DNA from: Methanosarcinales archaeon
Lineage (GTDB): Archaea > Halobacteriota > Methanosarcinia > Methanosarcinales > Methanogasteraceae
DNA: 8,156 nucleotides
Direction: 5' to 3'
Assembly (NCBI GenBank): GCA_030666765.1
Contig: DAOUXE010000039.1
Location: 1-8,156 of the forward strand
The notes under the pieces: model-generated
What the model saw: only the letters and a program-made list of their open reading frames with translations
Database searches by the model: none
What the model was told of the DNA's origin: nothing
Shown: positions 1 through 5,501 of the stretch, piece by piece
Layout: every line of letters begins with the position of its first letter
Position numbering within the stretch: position 1 is the stretch's first letter
Made by a program: the position numbers and the translations under genes

Positions 1-67
1 ACGACCCATAAACGACTCAATGAGGACATTCGGAAATGATGAAAACACTTGGCAAGGGGATATAAAA

Positions 68-397
68 GTGAATAAAACCATAAAAGACATCAAGCCAATC
101 CTCGATGAGGCGAAAGAAAGACTCCAGAACATCTATGGAGGCAGATTAAAGGAAATAATCCTGTACGGCTCATACGCACGAGAAGATGCTACAGAAGGTT
201 CTGATATTGATCTTATTCTTATTTTGGAAGATATAAGCAGTCCTATTTCTGAATTAGAAAAGTTTTCCGGAGAGATTCATCAGTTAGACTTCTTATACGA
301 TACAGTGATCTCCATAATCCCCATTGAAGCGCGTCAATACCAAACACGTAGGTTACCGATCATTCTCAACGAAAAAAGAGAGGGGATCCAGATATGA
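68..397 (+). CDS. MNT-family minimal nucleotidyltransferase (MntA-like antitoxin), partner HEPN truncated
   Basis: A 109-residue protein of the minimal nucleotidyltransferase (MNT) family. The pol-beta-type motif is clear: GSYAR at residues 34-38, followed by SDID at 45-48, which supplies two metal-binding aspartates. A possible third acidic residue is D78 (in YDTVISII). Known family members are antitoxins of HEPN/MNT modules that neutralise the HEPN RNase, in several cases by adenylylating it. I chose the GTG at 68 because AGGGGA lies 7 nt upstream and the domain starts just after it; an ATG at 20 gives 16 more residues but has no ribosome site. The stop overlaps the ATG of the downstream gene (ATGA), as is usual for these pairs. 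Odd: that HEPN partner is reduced to its N-terminal helix, so this antitoxin may be orphaned or act on another HEPN. Family is sure; function is inferred. Confidence 0.85.
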   Translation: MNKTIKDIKPILDEAKERLQNIYGGRLKEIILYGSYAREDATEGSDIDLILILEDISSPISELEKFSGEIHQLDFLYDTVISIIPIEARQYQTRRLPIILNEKREGIQI

Positions 398-510
398 AAG
401 AAGATATAGGCGTCTCGGAACTTATAGAAAAAGCGAGAGAGAATCTTGATGCTGCGAAGAGTCTATTTGAGAATTATGACATGACTCAACAATCTGGGGA
501 TAGGTCATGA
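394..510 (+). pseudogene. Truncated HEPN-domain gene (toxin remnant)
   Basis: The ATG at 394 overlaps the stop of the upstream MNT gene and opens a 38-codon frame. It begins MKEDIGVSELIEKAREN and continues through a helix of the type LDAAKSLFENYD. That is the usual first helix of HEPN-domain proteins encoded after MNT genes, which are normally about 120-140 residues. After ENYD the sequence loses all resemblance to the family (MTQQSGDRS) and stops at TGA 508-510. The second and third helices, with the tyrosine-rich SRAYYAMF-type segment and any catalytic Arg/His, are missing, and I could not find them in the following 74 nt. The simplest reading is an internal deletion that removed the 3' two-thirds of the gene. 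A functional short peptide that still binds the MNT protein is possible but unsupported. Confidence 0.7.
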
Positions 511-533
511 TAGGCTGGTCAAACATCGACCTC

Positions 534-567
534 TTGAAAAACCAATAGATCTATTGAAAAATCAATA
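534..567. promoter_or_regulatory. Nested palindrome and direct repeat upstream of the second MNT/HEPN pair (candidate operator)
   Basis: Two 14-bp copies, TTGAAAAACCAATA (534-547) and TTGAAAAATCAATA (554-567), differ at one base and lie exactly 20 bp apart, so they would face the same side of the helix. Between and across them is a perfect 14-bp palindrome, CAATAGATCTATTG (543-556). The second copy is itself an inverted repeat, ATTGA-AAAA-TCAAT (553-566). The cluster ends 17 nt before the GTG at 585, about where an archaeal promoter would sit. Toxin-antitoxin operons are often autoregulated from such sites. The pattern is seen directly; the operator role is inferred. Confidence 0.5.
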
Positions 568-584
568 AGCGAGACACAGGATAC

Positions 585-917
585 GTGACAAAGATGGCTG
601 AAATAGGAACAATATTGGATGAGATCGTAGGTATAATCGCCAATGCATTCAACCCGGAGAAGATCATTATCTTCGGTTCATACGCGTACGGCAGACCCAC
701 AGAAAAAAGCGATATAGACATTCTCGTAATCATGGAATCCAACAAAAGAGAGATTGAACGCATGGTGGAAGTGAACAAGCTATTACGCGATTATTACAAA
801 AAAATCGACTTGGATATCCTTGTAAAGACTCCGGAAGAGGTTAAACACCGTTTAGATATCGGTGACCCATTCATCGGAGAGATTATGTCAAAAGGGCGGG
901 TTGAATATGCACAGTGA
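585..917 (+). CDS. MNT-family minimal nucleotidyltransferase (antitoxin of HEPN/MNT pair)
   Basis: A 110-residue MNT-family nucleotidyltransferase. The active-site signature is intact: GSYAYG at residues 31-36, then KSDIDILV with D43 and D45, and a third carboxylate candidate, D77, in IDLDILV. The fold predicted from the sequence is the short pol-beta core with no extra domain. In known HEPN/MNT modules this protein is the antitoxin that binds or modifies the HEPN toxin. The GTG start at 585 has AGG 4 nt upstream; an ATG at 594, three codons in, is also possible. The 3' end overlaps the downstream HEPN start by 11 nt, which implies co-transcription and coupled translation. It is not a close copy of the upstream MNT (68-397): the two differ over most of their length outside the motif, so they look like separate modules rather than a recent duplication. 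Confidence 0.9.
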   Translation: MTKMAEIGTILDEIVGIIANAFNPEKIIIFGSYAYGRPTEKSDIDILVIMESNKREIERMVEVNKLLRDYYKKIDLDILVKTPEEVKHRLDIGDPFIGEIMSKGRVEYAQ

Positions 918-1296
918 AGTGGTCAGGGAATGGCTTCAAAAAGCAGAGGAAGATTATAATGCAATTGTTAAGTTAGAACCTGCAGAAACCCCGTATGTTA
1001 TCTGTTTTCACTGCCAGCAATGTATAGAAAAATATCTAAAAGCTTTTTTAACGGCGCGGGGAGAGATTCCACCTCCAACACATAACCTGATACGCTTGAA
1101 CAGCGCCGCAACCGAATACGAAAAATCATTGGATGCCATTTGCGACTTTCTTGAGGAATTGAATCCATATTCTGTAGCCATACGTTATCCTGGCATGTCG
1201 GTTACTTCCGAAGACGCCGAGAGGGCTATAGAAATAATGAACAATTTAAGATTAAGACTAAAAAATTTAATAGATAAAGTTATGAATAGTAAATAA
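907..1296 (+). CDS. HEPN-domain protein (putative RNase toxin of HEPN/MNT pair)
   Basis: A 129-residue all-helical HEPN protein of full family length. Recognisable family segments are REWLQKAEEDYNAI at residues 7-20, CFHCQQCIEKYLKAFL at 33-48, PPTHNL at 56-61, NPYSVAIRYPG at 86-96, and a final amphipathic helix EDAERAIEIMNNLRLRL. HEPN proteins paired with MNT enzymes are known or presumed RNA-cleaving toxins. The classic R-x4-6-H motif is not obvious; the nearest is R51 to H59, with seven residues between. It could therefore be a weakly catalytic or binding-only member. I chose ATG 907 because the conserved first helix starts there and GGGCGGG lies just upstream; the frame is open back to 862, inside the MNT gene. 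The HerA gene starts 2 nt after the stop. The last 60 nt are extremely AT-rich. Confidence 0.87.
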   Translation: MHSEVVREWLQKAEEDYNAIVKLEPAETPYVICFHCQQCIEKYLKAFLTARGEIPPPTHNLIRLNSAATEYEKSLDAICDFLEELNPYSVAIRYPGMSVTSEDAERAIEIMNNLRLRLKNLIDKVMNSK

Positions 1297-1298
1297 AA

Positions 1299-2975
1299 AT
1301 GAAACACGAAACCACACAAAACCACAAAACAACCATTACCATGACCCCAACACCTCTCGGAATCGTACTCCGCCACGACAAGACCGGCTTTGCCTTCATC
1401 ACAAGAGAGCACCTCAAAACGTGGGAGTTCGTCCACTACCAGACCGACCGCCAGCAGATCCTCTGCCGCGTAGCAGAGACCGAGCCGCTCACCGAGTACC
1501 CTGTCGAGTTCCTCCTCGACACCACGATCGCTCCAGCAGATGTCGCGGAGTTCTGCGGCTTTGATCCCGACGAATTCAAATATTTCATGACAAAAGGTGT
1601 CGTGATCGGATATTTCGACGAAAACCTTGGTGAGTTCATAAACCCGCGCATGAACCCCGCCGCAGGAACCGTTATACACAGGTCGGCAGCCGAGCAGTTG
1701 CGCGAGATCAACAAGGCGCAATCAGGCGAGATCGGATCTGCAACGATCGGGACGATTGCAGGAACAGATTTTAAGGTCGTGCTCTCGGTTAAGGATGTTG
1801 TAAGCCAGCATCTCTCAGTCATCGCAGCCACAGGCGCGGGAAAGTCGTACACAGTCGGCGTCATCGTCGAGGAACTGCTCACGTCCCGCAACAGGGCGCC
1901 TGTACTGATCTTTGACCCACATGGTGAATACACGGTGCTGGATGCGATCGCCAATGACCCGCGGTTCTGGGATGGCGATTACAAGCCGAAAGTCAGGATA
2001 GTAAAGCCCGACAAGATCAAGATCCGCGTAGGCGACCTCGAGACGTCTGATCTCATCAGCATCATCGACGACGGCACGATGTCAGACAAGATGAAGACTC
2101 TCTTCGGGAGTGCGTGCCGCACGCTTCGGAGAGCAAGCTTTAGAGGCGGCACCAGGCAGTTCACGCGGAGCGAACTTAGAAATACAGTCGAAGAGATGCG
2201 AGATGGGAGCAGCGACTCCTCGATCGAAGGAATCTTGTGGCGGCTCCGCAAGCTGGATAATGGAATATTCCACGACCACGAAGATGTGCCGATCGTCGAT
2301 TACCTGCGGATCGGGCAGCTCACGGTTATGGACGTCTCCGGCATTAGCACCGGGTTTCAGCAGATGATTGCGCAGGTGATCCTAAGGAAAATCTTTGATG
2401 CACGACAGAAGACGGAAAACGGCACATATACGAGTGATACTCCTGACAAACACCTGCCCTACCCGGTCTTCGTGATTCTTGAGGAAGCACACCGGTTTGC
2501 GCCGCAGGGCAGTGGTAGCGGTGCAGGCGGAGACGGGGGCGAAGGCGGTGGGAGAGTCGCGAAATCAAAGCCGATCATCAAGACGATCCTCTCTGAGGGC
2601 AGGAAGTTCGGTGTTGGGATCTGCATGGTCTCACAGCGTCCAAGTAAGCTCGATTCCGACTCGCTCTCACAGTGCATGACCCAGATCACGATGCGGATCA
2701 TCAATCCCGCGGATCAGGAGCAGATCGGGCGAAGCATCGAGTCTGTGAGCCGGGATATCGTGGCGGAACTGCCTGCACTTGCGAAGGGGCATGCGATCAT
2801 ATCAGGCGTTGGCATCAACACGCCGACGATCGTTCGGATCAGGCAGCGGTATGGGCGTGACCGGGGCGCAAGCAAGGATGCGCCGTCGATCTGGGTGCGG
2901 GAATCACGTACCGGGCGTGCGGGGGAGGGATCGGACGCTATCCTCCCGGATTATGATCTGGATATCGGGGTGTGA
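1299..2975 (+). CDS. HerA-family hexameric DNA-translocating ATPase (first copy)
   Basis: A 558-residue HerA/FtsK-superfamily ATPase. The N-terminal HAS-type beta-barrel spans roughly residues 15-155 (PLGIV...GTIAG). The RecA-like core follows: Walker A ATGAGKS at 177-183, DPHGEY at 206-211, Walker B VFVILEEAH at 390-398 and the SEGRKFGVGICMVSQRP segment at 432-448. Known HerA proteins form hexamers that pump DNA, usually with the nuclease NurA, or with other effectors in defence systems. No NurA is present here. A Gly/Ser-rich insert, GSGSGAGGDGGEGGG at 404-418, sits just after Walker B. Start: ATG 1299 is the longest frame and is 2 nt from the HEPN stop, but ATG 1341 (codon 15) is equally plausible because the conserved region starts there and the upstream codons are A/C-only low-complexity DNA. 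Neither start has a clear ribosome site. The family call is firm; the biological role is open. Confidence 0.92.
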   Translation: MKHETTQNHKTTITMTPTPLGIVLRHDKTGFAFITREHLKTWEFVHYQTDRQQILCRVAETEPLTEYPVEFLLDTTIAPADVAEFCGFDPDEFKYFMTKGVVIGYFDENLGEFINPRMNPAAGTVIHRSAAEQLREINKAQSGEIGSATIGTIAGTDFKVVLSVKDVVSQHLSVIAATGAGKSYTVGVIVEELLTSRNRAPVLIFDPHGEYTVLDAIANDPRFWDGDYKPKVRIVKPDKIKIRVGDLETSDLISIIDDGTMSDKMKTLFGSACRTLRRASFRGGTRQFTRSELRNTVEEMRDGSSDSSIEGILWRLRKLDNGIFHDHEDVPIVDYLRIGQLTVMDVSGISTGFQQMIAQVILRKIFDARQKTENGTYTSDTPDKHLPYPVFVILEEAHRFAPQGSGSGAGGDGGEGGGRVAKSKPIIKTILSEGRKFGVGICMVSQRPSKLDSDSLSQCMTQITMRIINPADQEQIGRSIESVSRDIVAELPALAKGHAIISGVGINTPTIVRIRQRYGRDRGASKDAPSIWVRESRTGRAGEGSDAILPDYDLDIGV

Positions 2976-3118
2976 CGGCCCCCAACAAATAGCCATGGGT
3001 TTTCCGAAGTTGCGCTAGGGATTCCGCGAAGGGCAGGTATGGTCGCGGAGCTATTGTACGGGAACCGCGGGGGAAGTGAGGAGCGAAGTTATTAGGAGGT
3101 ATATCAAGAGGTTAGAAC

Positions 3119-3241
3119 ATGACTGAACACAACAAGTTGGCGGCATTCGTCCCCGCCAATAGATTGTTTGAAGATGGTCTATCGATGCCGCTGCCTGAAG
3201 GGCAGGGTATTACAAGTGGCGGAGTCTTCGTACATCTATAA
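3119..3241 (+). CDS. Possible small protein (40 residues), unknown function
   Basis: A 40-codon frame that starts MTEHNKLAAFVPANRLFEDG and ends with a Gly-rich, hydrophobic stretch GITSGGVFVHL. I do not recognise it. In its favour: GAGGT lies at 3108-3112, 6 nt before the ATG, with a second strong AGGAGGT at 3094-3100; and the gap between the two HerA genes is otherwise unexplained. Against: it is short, and its stop codon lies inside the TATA box proposed for the downstream gene. It could be a small partner protein, a leader peptide for the downstream ATPase, or chance. No membrane segment or metal-binding cysteines are visible. Confidence 0.4.
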   Translation: MTEHNKLAAFVPANRLFEDGLSMPLPEGQGITSGGVFVHL

Positions 3242-3243
3242 AA
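3237..3243 (+). promoter_or_regulatory. TATA box for the second HerA gene (probable leaderless transcript)
   Basis: TATAAAA lies with its centre about 28 nt upstream of the ATG at 3268. Archaeal transcription usually starts 25-30 nt downstream of the TATA centre, so the start would fall at or next to the ATG. This fits the lack of a ribosome site before that ATG. No convincing BRE purine run is seen just upstream, so the call is moderate. Confidence 0.5.
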
Positions 3244-3267
3244 CATCAACAAAGAACGGACTATCAC

Positions 3268-4851
3268 ATGCCAGTAGACTCTATCGGTACAATATTCGGC
3301 GAGACCGGGTTTGCAGACTTCAGGTTAACGGTCTCAGACCATTCAACAAAACAGGGTGACTATCTTAAGATCTGGCACGAGATCGATGGTTGGGTGCTTG
3401 CCCAGGTGGTCGCGATCACCAAATTGGACGATGAGCGGGACGATTCGAACGCTGACCGGGTGGTTGCAAAAGCCATGGTCATCGGATCGCGGCAGAACAG
3501 GATTTTAAGGATGCCGAAAACCCCGTTTAGCCCAGGTGACCGGATATTCCATGCGGATCCCGAACTGATCGCATCGACGCTTGGGCTCACACGCGGCAAC
3601 GTCTATCTCGGACTTCTTGAGGGGCAGCGGATACCTGTGCATCTCGATGCCAACGCCCTTGTCCAGAAACATGTGAGCATCCTTGCGCGGACAGGCAGCG
3701 GCAAGTCGTATGCAGCAGGCGTCATCATGGAGGAACTCCTCGAGCAGGATATCCCGCTCGTGATCATCGATACGCACGGTGAGTACACGTCGCTCAGGGA
3801 TCCGGCAGTCGAAGGGGATTTCGAGTACTTCGAGATAGAGCCAGCCGGATACGCAGAGCGGCTGACCGTGTACACGCCAGCAGATAGGGTGCTAAATCCC
3901 GGGGCAGATACGGTGTTTCGGTTAAATGGGGTCAATCTCAAAGCAGCTGACCTCTCAAGGATTCTTAATATCCAGTCGAGCAGCCAGATGGGCGTCATCT
4001 ATGAGGCGATACAGAAGATACACGCTGAGAAGAACCGGTACACGATCGATGACATCATCTTTGAGGTCGGCAACAGCAACGGCAATGCAAAATGGGGGGT
4101 GTTAGGCGTTCTTGAATCGATTCGAGAGACCGAGATCTTCTCAGAGAATCCAACACCGATTCAGGAACTGGTTATGCCCGGACGGGGGTCAATCATCGAC
4201 ATGAAAGGGGTTGTCCCCGATATGCAGGCGATGATCGTTGCGCGGTTGTGCGAGGAGATCTTTGAGGCAAGAAAAATTAACACCATCCCGCCGATGATGC
4301 TCATTATCGAGGAGGCGCACAACTACTGCCCTGAGAAGGGTTTTGGTAAGACCGTCAGCACCGACATCATGCGAACGATCGCGTCAGAGGGCAGGAAATT
4401 CGGGCTCGGGATGATGGTAATCTCCCAGCGCCCGGCACGCATCGACAAGAATGTACTCTCGCAGTGCAACACTCAGATCGTCCTTAAGGTCACCAACCCA
4501 AACGACTTGCAGGCGATTCGAAAGGGGCTTGAAGGGATCAGCGTTGAAGCAGAGGCTGAGATCAAGAGACTGCCTCCGGGGGTTGCGCTGATCGTGAGTG
4601 GCGACATAGAGCGACCGATAGTGGTCGAGATCCGCGCACGGAAGAGCAGGCACGGCGGAAAGTCTGCGTCCGTGATCGAGCGCGAGCCGCTGCGCGAAGA
4701 GCCGCGGGCGGGAAGGGAGCGCGAGCCACTGTTTGCGCCAGAGAAGAAGGGGGACGCAGAAGAGCAAGTATCTGCTACAGAAGAGAAGCCTCTCGAAGGA
4801 AAGAAGACAAGCAGTCTATTTGAAAAGGTTTTCGGAAGCGGAAAGACATAG
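3268..4851 (+). CDS. herA: HerA-family hexameric DNA-translocating ATPase (second copy)
   Basis: A 527-residue HerA ATPase of conventional archaeal layout. The HAS barrel covers about residues 1-125 (DSIGTIFGETGFADFRL onward). Core motifs are Walker A RTGSGKS at 141-147, DTHGEY at 168-173, Walker B MLIIEEAH at 344-351 and SEGRKFGLGMMVISQRP at 373-389. Residues about 459-527 form a highly charged, probably disordered tail in which EREPL occurs twice (471-475, 484-488), ending in a short helix-like SSLFEKVFGSGK. HerA pumps DNA and works with NurA in end resection; NurA is not in this window. The ATG at 3268 fits the family N-terminus and a leaderless start. It shares motifs with the HerA at 1299 but diverges widely between them and lacks the Gly-rich insert, so the pair is not a recent duplication. 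This copy looks like the better candidate for the housekeeping repair HerA, which is an inference. Confidence 0.92.
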   Translation: MPVDSIGTIFGETGFADFRLTVSDHSTKQGDYLKIWHEIDGWVLAQVVAITKLDDERDDSNADRVVAKAMVIGSRQNRILRMPKTPFSPGDRIFHADPELIASTLGLTRGNVYLGLLEGQRIPVHLDANALVQKHVSILARTGSGKSYAAGVIMEELLEQDIPLVIIDTHGEYTSLRDPAVEGDFEYFEIEPAGYAERLTVYTPADRVLNPGADTVFRLNGVNLKAADLSRILNIQSSSQMGVIYEAIQKIHAEKNRYTIDDIIFEVGNSNGNAKWGVLGVLESIRETEIFSENPTPIQELVMPGRGSIIDMKGVVPDMQAMIVARLCEEIFEARKINTIPPMMLIIEEAHNYCPEKGFGKTVSTDIMRTIASEGRKFGLGMMVISQRPARIDKNVLSQCNTQIVLKVTNPNDLQAIRKGLEGISVEAEAEIKRLPPGVALIVSGDIERPIVVEIRARKSRHGGKSASVIEREPLREEPRAGREREPLFAPEKKGDAEEQVSATEEKPLEGKKTSSLFEKVFGSGKT

Positions 4852-4860
4852 ATCGGTATC

Positions 4861-4875
4861 TATTTTTGTTGCGAA
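4861..4875 (+). repeat. 15-bp direct repeat, copy 1 (overlaps oligo-T after HerA)
   Basis: TATTTTTGTTGCGAA begins 9 nt after the HerA stop and recurs exactly at 5368-5382. The T5 run at 4863-4867 could also act as an archaeal oligo-T terminator for the ATPase gene, although no hairpin precedes it. Whether the repeat and the terminator role are connected is unknown. Confidence 0.4.
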
Positions 4876-5160
4876 TCTTCTGATTCTGACAGGTTCTATG
4901 GTTCTCAAAAGATTTTGAAAGAAAACAGCATCAGACGCGGTTCTGAAGGCATGCGTTTCTTTGATGATTGATTATACAATTCTATAATTTCAGCTCTCTG
5001 GTAATTCGCGAGTGCATGCACTTATTCACTCTTTCAGAGGATCTGGTTAAGGTAAGGTAGGCCCCAATAAATAAGAGATTTTTTAATTTGTTCTGGTTGG
5101 TTGAAACCGTGACGCCAACCCGGCAGATACAAATATGATTAGATGGGTGTAATCAGTGGA

Positions 5161-5212
5161 ATCAGTGTTAATCTGTGGATAATATCACTTTTATCCACAG
5201 ATTAACACTGAT
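5161..5212. repeat. Perfect 22-bp inverted repeat, dispersed-repeat type
   Basis: Two perfectly complementary 22-bp arms, 5161-5182 and 5191-5212, flank the 8-nt loop TATCACTT. The arms contain AATCTGTGGATAA and its complement. Flanking partial repeats (AATCAGTG at 5151-5158, ACACAGATTGAT at 5215-5226) extend the symmetry imperfectly. From memory, sequences of the form TTAATCTGTGG recur in intergenic DNA of many unrelated prokaryotes, so this is probably a dispersed palindromic or MITE-like repeat rather than a gene-specific site. No target-site duplication is evident and there is no T run after the arms, so a terminator is unlikely. Confidence 0.75.
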
Positions 5213-5367
5213 AGACACAGATTGATATTTTTATGCGTATCTTTCAGAAAGACTGAAAATGAGTTTTACCATACCTTTTGGAGTGGATACAACCAGCGAA
5301 TCTGAGGGCAGCTACCTGCGGTTCGTCCACAAAGGCTGTCGGAAGCAGAAAGACATGGGCCCACCTA

Positions 5368-5382
5368 TATTTTTGTTGCGAA
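5368..5382 (+). repeat. 15-bp direct repeat, copy 2
   Basis: TATTTTTGTTGCGAA, identical to 4861-4875, lies 34 nt before the BRE/TATA element of the exported-protein gene. The two copies differ in their flanks, so the exact match is limited to 15 bp, extending only as scattered similarity (TCTTC against GTTTC). Confidence 0.4.
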
Positions 5383-5415
5383 GTTTCACAGCCCACCAAA
5401 AAACTTTTCGATAAA

Positions 5416-5431
5416 CAGAAAGGTTTAAATA
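5416..5431 (+). promoter_or_regulatory. BRE/TATA promoter of the exported-protein operon
   Basis: CAGAAAGG followed directly by TTTAAATA matches the archaeal purine-rich BRE plus TATA box arrangement. Transcription would be expected to start near 5452-5458, leaving an untranslated leader of about 45-50 nt that carries a strong ribosome site. It probably drives both tandem exported-protein genes, since only about 60 nt separate them. Confidence 0.7.
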
Positions 5432-5485
5432 GCAGAATCCGCACACAATAAATCGCACTTGTCTATGAATGGGTGAGTGAGAACA

Positions 5486-5493
5486 AAGGAGGA
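5486..5493 (+). promoter_or_regulatory. Strong Shine-Dalgarno site
   Basis: AAGGAGGA lies 8 nt before the ATG at 5502 and is the best ribosome site in the window. It fixes this start and suggests high translation of the exported protein. Confidence 0.8.
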
Positions 5494-5501
5494 CAATAAC
5501 A

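Larger units (their letters stand above)
4852..5501. other. 650-nt intergenic region without a convincing gene
   Basis: No frame here has family resemblance. The best + strand frame, 5259-5414 (51 codons, MSFTIPFG start), has no ribosome site and runs through one copy of a 15-bp repeat, so I do not call it. Minus-strand frames at 5244-5444 and 5312-5560 look like chance and the second enters the downstream gene. The region contains a T5 run just after the HerA stop, a perfect 12-bp palindrome AGTGCATGCACT (5011-5022), a T6 run at 5079-5084, a large inverted repeat (5161-5212) and the promoter and ribosome site of the next gene. It separates the ATPase block from the exported-protein block. 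Confidence 0.7.

Noticed and set aside
61..68. TATAAAAG as a promoter TATA box
   Set aside because: It lies directly against the chosen GTG start, too close to drive that gene, and no other start lies 25-30 nt downstream.
1185..1721. 178-codon minus-strand frame across the HEPN/HerA border
   Set aside because: It is antisense to the start of a well-supported HerA gene and the HEPN end, and its protein has no family resemblance.
4733..4918. 61-codon + strand frame overlapping the HerA 3' end
   Set aside because: It is out of frame with the HerA tail, has no ribosome site, and its protein looks like a frame shadow.
5161..5212. Inverted repeat as a CRISPR repeat or transcription terminator
   Set aside because: There is only one unit, with no spacers, and no T run follows the hairpin.
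5259..5414. 51-codon + strand frame in the intergenic region
   Set aside because: No ribosome site, no family resemblance, and it contains a repeated 15-mer; probably chance.
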